A DNA stretch of 64,000 nucleotides from Psychromonas algarum (GCF_004376845.1 NZ_SNUW01000003.1:186001-250000), one strand, 5' to 3'. Numbered from the stretch's first letter, positions 27,566 through 38,287 are shown. Translations and numbers: made by a program. Notes: generated from the letters alone by a model not told the origin.

Positions 27566-28807
27566 TTAATGGCTATAACCTAACTCTTTTGCAGGCTCTA
27601 TATTGCTTGCAGTCCAGGCTGGATACAAAGTGGCAACCACACTCATAACAAAAGCAACAACGGTAATAATCACCACTTGATGATAATCAACCTGAGAAGG
27701 TAAGTAATTAATAAAATAAATATCGCCAGAGAGTAATTTACGTCCTAACATGTTTTCAAATACACTAAAAATAGTACTCAAATTACTCGCTAGATAAATA
27801 CCAACAACCGCACCTAAAAGACTACCTAACAATCCATTAAATGCTCCCTGTACGATAAAAATAGCACGCAATGACCATTTCCCCATGCCCATGGTCTTTA
27901 AAATAGCAATATCACTACGCTTTTCATTCACAGCCATAACCAAAGTTGACACAATATTAAAACAAGCAACAGCGACAACTAGCAATAAAATGACATACAT
28001 TAGCGACTTAACCATTTGTATATCTTGGTATAAATAACCTTGGCTAGTGATCCAGCTTTTAATATACATATAAACAGGGATGCTATAAGCCACTTCTCTC
28101 GATAACACTTGTGCTTGTAAAACATCATCTACTTTAAAAGCAATCCCCGTCGCATTATTAAGGTGTAACATCTCTTTGGCTTTATTAATATGTATAAAAC
28201 CTAATGTACTATCGACTTGCCCTCCCATTTTAAATGTGCCAGTTAACACAAATGAGAATTTACGAGCGGCTTTAAGTTGATTAGAGCCAATTTGAGGTAA
28301 TAAAAGTGAAAGCCTATCACCTACCACTAAACCAAGATGTTGGGCTACGGGTTCACCTAAAATAATACTATTTTCTGATGTTGATAATAACTCCCAGCCA
28401 CCTTGTTTAATATATTGTTCAATCGAAGTAACTTGATTCTCTGTATCAGGTGTTATCGCACGCATTTGTAATGCTTTCATTTTGCTATCTTTTTGTAATA
28501 ACGCATTCATTACAATATATGGACTAGCGCCAGCAACACCTGGATGTTTCCTTATTTGAGATAGTATTTGTTCTTCATGAGTAAAATCACCTTTCACTAC
28601 TTCTAATTCCGCATGCGGGATCACGGTTAATAATTGGTCTCTTAATGCTCTTTCAAAACCGTTCATCGTTGAAAGGCCAACAATTAATACAGCAACACCT
28701 AAAATAATGCCGGAGATTGATGCAATTGAAATAAAAGAAACGAATTTGTTTTTATGTTTTGCTTGGCTATAACGTAAGCCAACAAATAAGGGTAAAGGTC
28801 TGAGCAT
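27566..28807 (-). CDS. lolE: Lipoprotein-releasing ABC transporter permease LolE
   Basis: One of the two membrane subunits of LolCDE, which extracts outer-membrane lipoproteins from the inner membrane and passes them to LolA. The 413 residues (E. coli 414) show an N-terminal helix (IASISGIILGVAVLIVGLSTMNGFERAL), a large periplasmic domain and three C-terminal helices, the MacB/FtsX-type layout. Assignment to LolE rather than LolC rests on third position in the operon and N-terminal similarity (VIPHAELEVV). Its ATG overlaps the lolD stop. Confidence 0.93.
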   Translation of the reverse strand: MLRPLPLFVGLRYSQAKHKNKFVSFISIASISGIILGVAVLIVGLSTMNGFERALRDQLLTVIPHAELEVVKGDFTHEEQILSQIRKHPGVAGASPYIVMNALLQKDSKMKALQMRAITPDTENQVTSIEQYIKQGGWELLSTSENSIILGEPVAQHLGLVVGDRLSLLLPQIGSNQLKAARKFSFVLTGTFKMGGQVDSTLGFIHINKAKEMLHLNNATGIAFKVDDVLQAQVLSREVAYSIPVYMYIKSWITSQGYLYQDIQMVKSLMYVILLLVVAVACFNIVSTLVMAVNEKRSDIAILKTMGMGKWSLRAIFIVQGAFNGLLGSLLGAVVGIYLASNLSTIFSVFENMLGRKLLSGDIYFINYLPSQVDYHQVVIITVVAFVMSVVATLYPAWTASNIEPAKELGYSH

Positions 28808-29490
28808 TATAACGAATCCTGTAAAACACCATTACTCATATACATCTGCCTATCTAATTTATTAGCTAATTGCTGATCATGAGTTACAACAATAAATGCC
28901 GTACCTAACTCTTTATTTAACTCAATGAGTAACTGATAAACCGATTCAGCACTTTTAGCATCTAAATTACCTGTAGGTTCATCGGCAAGTACTAAAGATG
29001 GGTTATTGATTAGAGCTCGAGCAATCGCAACACGTTGTCTTTCCCCACCTGATAGCTCTGCAGGACGATGAGCGATACGGCTGCTTAACCCCACTCGATC
29101 TAATAAACACATTGCTTTTTCTTGGGCAACTTTAATGCTTTCACCTGCAATCAATAACGGCATTGCAACATTTTCTAATGCGCTAAATTCTGATAATAGA
29201 TGATGGAATTGATAAACAAACCCTAACTCTTGATTACGCCATTTAGCTTGTCGCTTTGATGATAGCTTATTAATATTCTCACCATTAAATATCACCTCAC
29301 CAGAAGAAGGCGAGTCTAAAGCTCCTAGAAGATGTAATAATGTACTTTTACCTGAGCCTGAGGTACCAACAATGGCCAGTAATTCACTTTTATTGACAGC
29401 TAAATTAACACCATGTAGAACTGGTGTTTGTAGCTTACCTTCTTGATAAACTTTACTTAAATCATGACAAACTATAATCGAATCATTCAT
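28807..29490 (-). CDS. lolD: Lipoprotein-releasing ABC transporter ATPase LolD
   Basis: ATPase of LolCDE, 227 residues. Walker [16 protein letters not shown], signature [15 protein letters not shown], Walker [13 protein letters not shown] and H-loop VVTHDQQLA are all intact. It overlaps lolC by 8 bases and lolE by 1 base, so the three genes are translationally coupled. Confidence 0.96.
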   Translation of the reverse strand: MNDSIIVCHDLSKVYQEGKLQTPVLHGVNLAVNKSELLAIVGTSGSGKSTLLHLLGALDSPSSGEVIFNGENINKLSSKRQAKWRNQELGFVYQFHHLLSEFSALENVAMPLLIAGESIKVAQEKAMCLLDRVGLSSRIAHRPAELSGGERQRVAIARALINNPSLVLADEPTGNLDAKSAESVYQLLIELNKELGTAFIVVTHDQQLANKLDRQMYMSNGVLQDSL

Positions 29491-30709
29491 ATCTTAATGC
29501 CTCAACAGGGCTTACTTTACCTGCTCTATAAGCTGGATATAAAGTAGCTAATAAACTTAATAACATGGCGCCAAACATGATAAATGCAATTTGTACGGGC
29601 TCATGAATAACAGGTAGTACACGTGCGCCTCCAGACGCATTAGATAAAACATGTAAACCTAAAAATGACATCACCTCATTAATATAAGTACTCAATAGCA
29701 ACCCTAATCCAGTACCAATTAAGGCTCCGATAATTCCACTAAATGCACCTTGAAGAATAAAAATAAAATTAATAGTAGAGGCTTGAATGCCTAAGGTTTT
29801 TAAAATTGCCACTTCAGCACTTTTGTCTGTTACAACCATCACAGAGGAGGATAAAATGTTAAAAGCGGCAACGGCGATAATGAGACACAGTAGTAACCAA
29901 ATCATATTCTTTTCCATCTTAACGGCTGCAAATAATTCACCGTGAGTACTTCGCCAATCAACAAGTGTTTCACCAGCATCAAGAGAAGGATGTTGCCATG
30001 ACTCAACAGCAAAGGGGTCGTTAAAATAGAAGCGTAAATCTGTTACTTGCTGTGGTTGAAGACGGATCAAACGAGCAGCATCTTGTGCATGCATTAAAAC
30101 AAGATGGCTATCGACATCTGAACCAACTTCAAACATACCAGCAACAGTGAAATTACGTTGGCTAGGCACTTGTCCTAAAGGTGTATACCTTGCACCTCTT
30201 GTAGAGATAATTCTCACTTTATCACCAAGATGAACTTTTAACTGAGTTGCTAATTGATGGCCAATAATAACCCGGTATTCTCCTGCTTGTAGATCATTTA
30301 GTTCCCCCATATAAATACTGTCTTTCACTGTGTGACTTGCATATTTATCTGGATAAATACCTTCAACTAAAGCGCCTTGTAAATTATTAGGGCTCTGGAT
30401 AATCGCTTCAGCATTGATCATAGGTTCAACAGCAATCACCTGTAAATTTGGAGGTAAGTTGTCAATACGTTGTTGCCAATGATCGATAATATGTTGCTGA
30501 TTGCTTAATTTCGCTTGTGGAATAGAGCCGAGAATACGTTGTTTTAATTCACCTTCGAAGCCATTCATCACAGATAACACTGTAATTAAAGCCAGCACTC
30601 CTAGGATAATTCCCCCTGTTGAAAACAAAGAGACAAAAGAAACAAACTGATTATTTCGTTTAGATTTTGTATATCGTAGACCGATAAATACACTTAAAGG
30701 ATAAAACAT
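29483..30709 (-). CDS. lolC: Lipoprotein-releasing ABC transporter permease LolC
   Basis: First gene of lolCDE and the subunit whose periplasmic hook recruits LolA in E. coli. The 408 residues begin [17 protein letters not shown], like E. coli LolC, with a first helix [20 protein letters not shown] and three C-terminal helices. The gene is divergent from mfd, separated by a 385-base region with an 8-bp tandem repeat. Confidence 0.94.
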   Translation of the reverse strand: MFYPLSVFIGLRYTKSKRNNQFVSFVSLFSTGGIILGVLALITVLSVMNGFEGELKQRILGSIPQAKLSNQQHIIDHWQQRIDNLPPNLQVIAVEPMINAEAIIQSPNNLQGALVEGIYPDKYASHTVKDSIYMGELNDLQAGEYRVIIGHQLATQLKVHLGDKVRIISTRGARYTPLGQVPSQRNFTVAGMFEVGSDVDSHLVLMHAQDAARLIRLQPQQVTDLRFYFNDPFAVESWQHPSLDAGETLVDWRSTHGELFAAVKMEKNMIWLLLCLIIAVAAFNILSSSVMVVTDKSAEVAILKTLGIQASTINFIFILQGAFSGIIGALIGTGLGLLLSTYINEVMSFLGLHVLSNASGGARVLPVIHEPVQIAFIMFGAMLLSLLATLYPAYRAGKVSPVEALRYE

Positions 30710-31094
30710 AGTTACCTTTTATATAAAGCTATCTTTTATTGAAAGTGACTTTTATTATGTGTGAGATAATAAATATCACTAAATAGAGACTTAACTCTTT
30801 GATTACATTTTAATACAAGGCATTCTAATGTATCTTTATTCGCTTAGACAGACAAAACTCTTGCAAATGGTGCTTCTCTCTCACTCAGAACAACTTGCTT
30901 TGTAGAGTTTATGAAAAACAAGAAATTTTAATGATTATTGTAACGCGACAACCGTTAAAGCATTAAATGCATTAAAGCATTAAAGCATTAAAGCATTAAA
31001 GCATTAAAGCATTAAAGCATTATTAAAATAATGAAAAATAATAATAAAAAACAGTGACAAAAAACAATTAACATAATGAATATAAGTAAATAAT
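30710..31094. other. Intergenic region between lolC and mfd
   Basis: AT-rich divergent promoter region of 385 bases. The notable content is the 8-bp tandem repeat at 30960-31024. No ORF with a convincing ribosome site and no strong hairpin is visible. No good Shine-Dalgarno sequence precedes the mfd ATG. Confidence 0.6.
30960..31024. repeat. 8-bp tandem repeat (unit gcattaaa)
   Basis: One unit, a single extra T, then six perfect head-to-tail copies of gcattaaa and a partial seventh (gcatt). It is 70-130 bases upstream of the mfd start and on the lolC-distal side of the divergent region. Such arrays change length by slipped-strand mispairing. Confidence 0.95.
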
Positions 31095-34000
31095 ATGAAT
31101 AGCTTGCTTAAAATACAACCTTTAAAATCATCAACTGATACACAACAACTTGCTAATTTAGTCGGTAGTAGCCAAAGCTTTGTTATTAATCAGTGTGCAC
31201 AAGCTAATCCACAAAAATCACCATTAATTGTAATCGTTAATGACACTCCAAGCGCAATAAAATTGCATCAAGAGTTGCTTTTTTTTGCTGAAGGTAAGTT
31301 TGAAGTAAACCTATTTCCTGACTGGGAAACTTTACCTTATGATCATTTTTCTCCACATCAGGATATTATCTCCACACGTATCGAAACACTGTATCAATTA
31401 CCCTCTATAAAAGAAGGTATTTTAATTGTTCCTGTGACGACTCTATTATTACGACTAGCACCACCAAGTTATTTAAAGCAACACACTTTAGTTGTTAAAA
31501 CAGGGCAAAAGTTAGAACTACAACAACTCAGAGAGCAATTACAAGAAGCTGGCTACTATGCCGTTGAACAAGTTCAAGAGCATGGGGAATTTTGTGCTCG
31601 AGGTTCATTGTTAGATGTTTACCCGATGGCAAGTGATACGCCATACCGTATTGATTTTTTTGATGATGAAGTTGATTCTATTCGTCCCTTCGATACAGAA
31701 ACACAACGCTCATTACCTACCATTAAACAAATTAAAATGTTGCCTGCACATGAATTTGCAACAGATAAACAAGCAATTCAGAATTTTAAATCTGCTTATA
31801 GCAACAAATTTCCAGCTAAAATATGCACTGGGCCAGACTCGATTTATCAGCAAATATCACAAACGAACTTACCTGCTGGTATTGAATATTATTTACCTCT
31901 TTTTTTTGATGAAACGGCAACGTTATTTGATTACTTCCCTAAACAAAGTCGTTTATGTGTTGTGGGTGATATCAATACCGCTATTGATAACTTCTGGAAA
32001 ACTATAGAACACCGTTATGAAGAACGTGGTGTTGATCTATTACGTCCATTATTAAAACCTATTGAATTGTATTTAAGACAAGAGCAATGTTTCAAACGCT
32101 TAAATGAATTTCCAAAGTACCAATTACAACATGACTCTTTTGCGCAACCGAAACCTGGTAAAACAAACCTCCCCTTTACCACTTTACCTGACATAAAAAT
32201 TCACCACAAAGATAAAACACCGCTTGCTAATATCGCTGACTTTATTAATAACTTTTCAGGAAAAATACTATTAAGTGTTGAATCAGCAGGCCGTAAAGAA
32301 GCTTTATTAACTTTATTAAGCCCTCTAAAATTATCAATTAAATCAGTTAATAACATCAGCGAATGTAGTAACAAAAAAGCTAAAATATTTATTACCATTA
32401 GTCGCGTTGAACAAAGCTTCTTAATTATTGATAGTCAATTTGCTTTTATTACAGAAACTGAATTATTAGGCAGCAAAATAACTCAGCGTAGGCGCCAAAA
32501 TAAAGATAATAATAATGAAGAAAACTCAGATCATATTGTCCGAAATTTAGCTGAATTAAAAGTAGGTCAACCGGTTGTCCATATTGATCATGGTGTTGCT
32601 CGTTATTTAGGCTTACAAACCATTGAAATATCTGGCAGTATCAATGAGTTTGTAACACTTGAATATTTACGTGGTGATAAATTATATGTACCTGTCACCT
32701 CATTGCATTTAATTGGTCGTTATAGTGGCAGTGATGTAGAAACAGCCCCCATCAGTAAATTAGGTAATGACACTTGGGCAAAAGCTAAAAAACGTGCAGC
32801 AGAAAAAGTGCGTGACGTAGCTGCTGAATTACTTGAGATTTATGCTCAACGAGCAGCTAAAAAAGGTTTTAGGTATAAATTAAATAAAGAAAATTATGCC
32901 GTTTTTAGTAACGACTTCCCCTTTGAAGAAACTCATGATCAAGCTCTTTCTATTAATGCTGTTATTTCAGATATGTGCTCATCACAACCTATGGATCGAT
33001 TAGTTTGTGGTGATGTAGGTTTTGGTAAAACTGAAGTGGCCATGCGTGCTGCATTTATGGCAACAGATAATGCCCGCCAAGTAGCTTTATTAGTACCAAC
33101 TACATTACTTGCACAGCAACACTTTGAAAATTTCCGAGATCGATTTGCAAATTGGCCGGTACGCATTGAAGTCTTATCTCGTTTTAAAACAGCCAAAGAG
33201 CAAAAGCTAATTTTACAAGAAGCAGCTGAAGGGAAAATAGATATCCTTATTGGTACTCATAAATTATTAAGCGATGGTATTCAATTTTCTGATTTAGGAT
33301 TATTAATTATCGATGAAGAACATCGTTTTGGTGTGCGACAAAAAGAAAAAATTAAACGCCTTCGTGCACAAATTGATATTTTAACATTAACGGCAACACC
33401 TATTCCTCGTACTTTAAATATGTCCATGAATGGTATGCGTGATCTATCAATTATCGCTTCACCTCCAGCAAAACGACTAGCAGTAAAAACTTTTGTTGAA
33501 CAGCGTAGTGATCAAACCATCAGTGATGCAATCACTCGTGAAATTATGCGAGGAGGACAAGTCTACTTTTTACATAATAATGTTGAAACTATTGAAAAAG
33601 CAGCTGCTGACTTACAGGTTTTATTACCACAAGCAAGAATTGCTACCGCACACGGTCAAATGAATGAACAGCAATTAGAACGTATCATGTCTGATTTTTA
33701 TCATCAGCGTCAAAACGTACTGGTTTGTACCACTATTATTGAAACAGGTATCGATATACCAACAGCAAATACCATCATTATTAATCGTGCCGATCATTTA
33801 GGTTTAGCTCAACTGCACCAATTACGTGGACGTGTTGGGCGTTCTCATCATCAAGCTTATGCTTATTTATTAACACCCACACCCAAACTAATGACCAAAG
33901 ATGCTAAAAAACGTCTACAAGCAATTGGCTCTTTAGATACATTAGGTGCAGGTTTTACCTTAGCAACTCACGATCTCGAAATTCGTGGTGCAGGTGAATT

Positions 34001-34574
34001 ATTAGGAGATGAGCAGTCAGGACAAATCACTAGTATTGGTTTTAATCTGTACATGGATATGCTGAATCAAGCAGTTGATGCGCTACGTAATGGTCAAGAG
34101 CCAAGTTTAGAACACCTACTATCAACTCAAGCGGAAGTAGAGTTGCGCATACCCGCGTTAATACCAGATGATTATATTCCCGATGTTAATATGCGATTGT
34201 CTTTATACAAGCGCATTGCCAACAGTAAAAACAATAATGACCTCAATGAAATTCAAGTAGAATTAATTGACCGATTTGGTTTATTACCTAATTCAGCTAA
34301 AAACTTGATCGCAGTCACCTCTATTAAGCAGCGTTGTAGCAAATTAGGTATTGCCAGAATTGAAGCTCATGCATTAGGTGGTGCAGTTACTTTTACTGAA
34401 CATTCACAAGTAGATCCCATGTTTCTTGTTTCGTTACTGCAAAGCCAATCAAATACCTTTAAACTAGACGGACCAAGTAAACTGAAATTTACTATCGGCC
34501 TTGAAAACAGTGCTGAACGTCTAAATTGGTTGAAACAATTGCTTGATAGCTTTAAATTACACCTTATTAAATAA
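31095..34574 (+). CDS. mfd: Transcription-repair coupling factor Mfd
   Basis: Removes stalled RNA polymerase from DNA lesions and recruits UvrA. The 1159 residues (E. coli 1148) show the UvrB-like N-terminal domains (LFPDWETLPYDHFSPHQD near 70-90), the polymerase-interacting domain from about 480 (GQPVVHIDHGVARYLGL), and the RecG-like motor with Walker A GDVGFGKTEVA near 640, DEEH near 740, TATPIPRTLNMS, and ETGIDIPTAN with QLRGRVGRS. The C-terminal regulatory domain ends LIK. It is divergent from lolCDE and followed by csiV, the order found in Vibrio. Confidence 0.97.
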   Translation: MNSLLKIQPLKSSTDTQQLANLVGSSQSFVINQCAQANPQKSPLIVIVNDTPSAIKLHQELLFFAEGKFEVNLFPDWETLPYDHFSPHQDIISTRIETLYQLPSIKEGILIVPVTTLLLRLAPPSYLKQHTLVVKTGQKLELQQLREQLQEAGYYAVEQVQEHGEFCARGSLLDVYPMASDTPYRIDFFDDEVDSIRPFDTETQRSLPTIKQIKMLPAHEFATDKQAIQNFKSAYSNKFPAKICTGPDSIYQQISQTNLPAGIEYYLPLFFDETATLFDYFPKQSRLCVVGDINTAIDNFWKTIEHRYEERGVDLLRPLLKPIELYLRQEQCFKRLNEFPKYQLQHDSFAQPKPGKTNLPFTTLPDIKIHHKDKTPLANIADFINNFSGKILLSVESAGRKEALLTLLSPLKLSIKSVNNISECSNKKAKIFITISRVEQSFLIIDSQFAFITETELLGSKITQRRRQNKDNNNEENSDHIVRNLAELKVGQPVVHIDHGVARYLGLQTIEISGSINEFVTLEYLRGDKLYVPVTSLHLIGRYSGSDVETAPISKLGNDTWAKAKKRAAEKVRDVAAELLEIYAQRAAKKGFRYKLNKENYAVFSNDFPFEETHDQALSINAVISDMCSSQPMDRLVCGDVGFGKTEVAMRAAFMATDNARQVALLVPTTLLAQQHFENFRDRFANWPVRIEVLSRFKTAKEQKLILQEAAEGKIDILIGTHKLLSDGIQFSDLGLLIIDEEHRFGVRQKEKIKRLRAQIDILTLTATPIPRTLNMSMNGMRDLSIIASPPAKRLAVKTFVEQRSDQTISDAITREIMRGGQVYFLHNNVETIEKAAADLQVLLPQARIATAHGQMNEQQLERIMSDFYHQRQNVLVCTTIIETGIDIPTANTIIINRADHLGLAQLHQLRGRVGRSHHQAYAYLLTPTPKLMTKDAKKRLQAIGSLDTLGAGFTLATHDLEIRGAGELLGDEQSGQITSIGFNLYMDMLNQAVDALRNGQEPSLEHLLSTQAEVELRIPALIPDDYIPDVNMRLSLYKRIANSKNNNDLNEIQVELIDRFGLLPNSAKNLIAVTSIKQRCSKLGIARIEAHALGGAVTFTEHSQVDPMFLVSLLQSQSNTFKLDGPSKLKFTIGLENSAERLNWLKQLLDSFKLHLIK

Positions 34575-34593
34575 TTTAGGAAAGGATACCCTT

Positions 34594-35556
34594 TTGAATT
34601 GTCGTTATATTTTACCATTACTGATCGCAGTAACATGCTCTCTTAATGCACATGCAGCATCTGGCCGTTGGTTCGAGGTTGAATTATTAGTTTTCAAACG
34701 AAATGTTGATGTTAAAGATATTAGCGAACAATTAGATCAAAAAAACGTTTATTTAAAACAGCGTGAGCGTCTAGAAGTATTTAAAGCTAAGCAAGCAACT
34801 GATTGTTTAAAAGATCAGCCTTGTTTACATGAGCAAAATCCAGTTAACATTACTAATAATGAAATAGTAAAAGGTGGACATCGAATACAACGATTAGATA
34901 GTTCTCATTTACATTTCAAAAATCAGCTTAACAAACTGGAAAAGCATGAACTATTTGAACCATTAATGCATGTGGCATGGCGTATGCCAGTACAAAATAA
35001 AAGAATAGCATTACCAATCCATTTATTTGCAGGCCAAAATTATGCATTAGATTTACATAAAGCCGAAATAAAAAAACAAAAAGAGCGTGAAGCAGAATTA
35101 GCAAAACAAACAGGTAACAAAAAAGTTGCTCCTACACTTCAAGAAACACCAGAAAAAGCTAAAACAGATAAATTAGATGTGTTGGCTGCATTACAAAAAG
35201 AAAAAACAATTCAAGACTTATACGAAATTGATGGTAATTTACTGATTTACGTAGAGCGTTATTTGTTTGTTGATAGTCAACTAGTGGTAAGAACTGAAAC
35301 TGAAAAAGAAGTGTCTTCTAAGCAAGCAGTCTTAGCAAATACTCAATCCCAAGAACAAAAAAATAACGATAAAGCTCAACAGCCAAACACGGTTGAAGTT
35401 ATCGATCAACAACCTGTTGAGCAGGCAGATGTTGAAACTAAAACCGTCATAACAGAAACATTATTTGATCAGAATAGACGTTTACGAAGTGGTGAAATAC
35501 ATTATTTTGATCACCCTCTTTTTGGCATGATCATTCAAATCAGAAAAATTCCATAG
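34594..35556 (+). CDS. csiV: Peptidoglycan-binding protein CsiV
   Basis: Periplasmic protein of the CsiV family; in Vibrio cholerae it binds peptidoglycan and is needed for PBP1A activity through LpoA. I choose a TTG start at 34594: AGGAAAGG lies about 8 bases before it and it gives a clean signal peptide ending AHA. An in-frame ATG at 34543 is inside mfd. The mature part opens with SGRWFEVELLVFKR, then a region with a low-complexity Lys/Gln/Glu linker (about 155-190 and 245-285), and ends RSGEIHYFDHPLFGMIIQI, the typical C-terminal motif. Length about 320 residues. Confidence 0.82.
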   Translation: MNCRYILPLLIAVTCSLNAHAASGRWFEVELLVFKRNVDVKDISEQLDQKNVYLKQRERLEVFKAKQATDCLKDQPCLHEQNPVNITNNEIVKGGHRIQRLDSSHLHFKNQLNKLEKHELFEPLMHVAWRMPVQNKRIALPIHLFAGQNYALDLHKAEIKKQKEREAELAKQTGNKKVAPTLQETPEKAKTDKLDVLAALQKEKTIQDLYEIDGNLLIYVERYLFVDSQLVVRTETEKEVSSKQAVLANTQSQEQKNNDKAQQPNTVEVIDQQPVEQADVETKTVITETLFDQNRRLRSGEIHYFDHPLFGMIIQIRKIP

Positions 35557-35590
35557 AATACATAAATGTCAGAATGATATATTTATAAAT

Positions 35591-35620
35591 AAAAAAGGAA
35601 GCAATTAAGCTTCCTTTTTT
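35591..35620. terminator. Bidirectional terminator between csiV and ybiB
   Basis: A perfect 12-bp stem AAAAAAGGAAGC/GCTTCCTTTTTT with a 6-base loop between convergent genes. Confidence 0.92.
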
Positions 35621-35644
35621 GTTTTGATAGTAGAAATAACTAAA

Positions 35645-36622
35645 TTATAATTTTCTTGTTTCCCAAAGCTGTTTGGCTTTTTCTAATACATCACTCTGTG
35701 AATGCTCTGGATGCATTTGTTTTAACACCATTGCAACGGTTGTGATCACTGCAGCATCGCCATACTCATCAACAATTTCTTTATTCCAAACTTTCAGTAA
35801 ATATTCAGCAGATACTTCTGTATGTGATCCAGAAAAGTCCTCTAAATAAGTTGGCCAATCTTGCTCAACATATTGCGCTTTTCCATCAACTTGAACAACA
35901 CCACAAGCCAGTGTCGAAACACGAGGATTCACTTCGCTTTCTCCACCCTCGCCTTTAAAAGCAATGACACTATATTCCTTATTTAATACTGCTGCTTGGG
36001 CATGGATTTTTTCGTAACTTTTATGAAAAACACCATGAATACTATAAGGTGCAGCACTTGGATTAATGCTTCTAGCAACTGTATTTAATGGCGTTCTCAA
36101 ACCTACTTGTTCTCGTAATGCTAAAAGCTCAATTAACTCAGGGCAATAAGAGGAGAGAGGTATATAAACCAAGGCATCTTTTTGCAAAGCTGCTTGAGCA
36201 CTTTCAGGTGTATCAGCAATAGATATATTTAATAATGGACATGCAGATTCAACTTGATATTTGATTAAATCAACACTCATGTGTCCGTGCAATAAAATTT
36301 TAACACCATCTGCAGCCAATACTTTTGCCGCTAATAATAACCATGGTGGTTGTCTTTTTTTACCCGCAAAACAAGGCCAATCAAGATCCGTTGTTAATGC
36401 CTTCCATTCGGGAGAAACTTTAGTGCGTAATGCTTTAATGTACCCAGCAGCTTCTTCAGGAGTTTCACAGCGCACTCGTTGTAACATTAACAAAACAGCC
36501 ATTTGTAATAAACTGGCATCACCATTTAAATAATCAGTTAAAGCTTGTTCTGCTTCACTCATTGTTAATGGACGTCGTCCTTTCTCCCCACGACCAGTTA
36601 ATTTGATATATTCACTAAACAT
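35645..36622 (-). CDS. ybiB: TrpD2 family DNA-binding protein YbiB
   Basis: Related in fold to anthranilate phosphoribosyltransferase but the family lacks that activity; E. coli YbiB binds nucleic acid without sequence preference and is LexA-linked. The 325 residues (E. coli 320) show the helical N-terminal domain (LTMSEAEQALTDYLNGDASLLQMAVLL cut here by family comparison to MSEAEQAL and QMAVLLMLQRVR) and the TrpD-like core with LLLHGH-type motif KILLHGHMS and RTPLNTVARSINPS. It is a single gene; no tryptophan genes are near. Confidence 0.85.
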   Translation of the reverse strand: MFSEYIKLTGRGEKGRRPLTMSEAEQALTDYLNGDASLLQMAVLLMLQRVRCETPEEAAGYIKALRTKVSPEWKALTTDLDWPCFAGKKRQPPWLLLAAKVLAADGVKILLHGHMSVDLIKYQVESACPLLNISIADTPESAQAALQKDALVYIPLSSYCPELIELLALREQVGLRTPLNTVARSINPSAAPYSIHGVFHKSYEKIHAQAAVLNKEYSVIAFKGEGGESEVNPRVSTLACGVVQVDGKAQYVEQDWPTYLEDFSGSHTEVSAEYLLKVWNKEIVDEYGDAAVITTVAMVLKQMHPEHSQSDVLEKAKQLWETRKL

Positions 36623-36702
36623 AAAAACTCCTTTTAAAGCATCTATTCATAAGCAAAAAGAACGACCACATAAAACTAATCAGTCAATCTTAAGCTAAAT
36701 TA

Positions 36703-37347
36703 TTAAATATGTGGGTGTAATTGAGTTGCTAAGCAATCAACAATTGCAATGGGGTTTGATAATAATAACATTTCAGGATCATGCACACCGTAACTCACAC
36801 CTAAACTTTTTACACCTGCATTAGTTGCCATGTCTAAATCATAACTAGAATCCCCCACCATCAAAGTATCCGATGAAGCTATGTTTAATTTATCTAAGAG
36901 TAGATTAATCATCAATGGATCTGGTTTAGAATTAGCTTCGTCAGCACAAATAGTGGCAGCAAAAAGAGTGCTTGTATTGGTTATTTGTAACATACTATCT
37001 AAGCCATTTCGCCCTTTTCCTGTCGCTACAGCAAGCGTATATCCTTTGGCTTTCAAATCAATTAACAATTCAAAAATACCGTCATATAAAGGAGTGTTAA
37101 GGTGTTGATGAAGGAGGTATTGCTCTCGATATGCTTCGACCAAATCCTGTTGTTGTGATAATGACAAATCAGGAAATAATTGCTGCATCGCTTTAAGCAA
37201 ACTCAACCCCACAATATTTTTAACGGCTTGTGCGGTTGGTATTGTTTGTTTTTGTTGTTGTGCTGCTTGTTGCATACATAATACGATTTTATCAACGGAA
37301 TCCATTAACGTTCCATCCCAATCAAAAATAATCAGTTTATATTTCAT
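36703..37347 (-). CDS. HAD-superfamily phosphatase, PGP-like
   Basis: A 214-residue HAD hydrolase of subfamily IA. Motif I is FDWDGTLMDS with both aspartates, motif II is VATGKGRNG, motif III the lysine in SKPDP, and motif IV MVGDSSYDLDMATNAG. The cap region is helical (residues about 15-80). Its substrate is not predictable; phosphoglycolate-like and nucleotide phosphatases share this pattern. It starts one base after the rluC stop, and HAD genes next to rluC are common in gammaproteobacteria. Confidence 0.85.
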   Translation of the reverse strand: MKYKLIIFDWDGTLMDSVDKIVLCMQQAAQQQKQTIPTAQAVKNIVGLSLLKAMQQLFPDLSLSQQQDLVEAYREQYLLHQHLNTPLYDGIFELLIDLKAKGYTLAVATGKGRNGLDSMLQITNTSTLFAATICADEANSKPDPLMINLLLDKLNIASSDTLMVGDSSYDLDMATNAGVKSLGVSYGVHDPEMLLLSNPIAIVDCLATQLHPHI

Positions 37348-37348
37348 A

Positions 37349-38287
37349 TTAACTTCGCTGTAATTTTGTTAACAGTTCCTCTAGACGAGGGCAAAGAGGC
37401 GCACTGACTGTCATATTCTTTTCTAATACAGGGTGGAAAAAAGTAATATGAGCCGCATGTAAAAATAAACGGTTTAAGCCTAATGCTTTCATCGATGCAT
37501 CAAATGCATTATCACCATAACGCTCATCACAGGCGATATTGTGACCTTTACATGCAGTATGAACACGTATTTGATGTGTTCGTCCAGTTACCGGACTTGC
37601 TTCAACTAACGTTGCTCCTTCATAACGCTGAATAATTTTAAAACGTGTTTCAGACTCTTTACCGAGCGGGCTCACTTTAACCACTGAATCTTGCGCATTT
37701 TTTAACAGCGGTTCACGTATCGAACGATCTCGTTTATCCCACTGCCCTTTCACTAAAGCAAAATATTGCTTCTTCATTGTTTTTTGGCGAAGTTGTTCGT
37801 GTAAAGCTCGTAACATGCTACGTTTTTTAGCAATTAATAAACAACCTGAGGTCGCTTTATCTAAACGATGTACTAATTCTAAAAATCGGGCGTCAGGGCG
37901 TAATGCTCTAAGGCCTTCAATAGCACCAAAATCTAAACCACTGCCACCATGAACGGCGATACCAGAAGGTTTATTTAGAATGATCAAAGCATCATCTTCA
38001 TAAACAATGGCTGATTCTAAATTTTTAATACTATTTAATTTAGGAGATGGTAACGCATTTTCAGGATCAACTTTAACAGGAGGAATGCGCACACTGTCGC
38101 CTACCTGTAATTTATAATCAGGTTTAATGCGTTTTTTATTAACTCGAACCTCTCCCTTACGCACTATTCTGTAGATCATGCTTTTAGGCACGCCCTTAAG
38201 ATGTAAACGAAGAAAGTTGTCGATACGTTGTTGTGCATTTTCTTGAGCAATGTCAATAATGCGTACTGAGTGATTTATCTGTTCCAT
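37349..38287 (-). CDS. rluC: 23S rRNA pseudouridine(955/2504/2580) synthase RluC
   Basis: Isomerises three uridines of 23S rRNA. The 312 residues (E. coli 319) contain an N-terminal S4 RNA-binding domain at about 20-75 (RIDNFLRLHLKGVPKSMIYR, VRVNKKR) and the RluA-type catalytic domain with the active-site Asp in VHRLDKATSGCLL. VTGRTHQIRVH follows. It is divergent from rne with a 330-base interval, the same arrangement as in E. coli. Confidence 0.95.
   Translation of the reverse strand: MEQINHSVRIIDIAQENAQQRIDNFLRLHLKGVPKSMIYRIVRKGEVRVNKKRIKPDYKLQVGDSVRIPPVKVDPENALPSPKLNSIKNLESAIVYEDDALIILNKPSGIAVHGGSGLDFGAIEGLRALRPDARFLELVHRLDKATSGCLLIAKKRSMLRALHEQLRQKTMKKQYFALVKGQWDKRDRSIREPLLKNAQDSVVKVSPLGKESETRFKIIQRYEGATLVEASPVTGRTHQIRVHTACKGHNIACDERYGDNAFDASMKALGLNRLFLHAAHITFFHPVLEKNMTVSAPLCPRLEELLTKLQRS

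Noticed and set aside
30960-31024. Possible CRISPR array
   Set aside because: The repeats are 8 bp and contiguous with no spacers; no cas genes are present.
31615-32007. A 130-codon open frame inside mfd
   Set aside because: It is in another frame of a well-conserved gene, has no ribosome site and no recognisable similarity.
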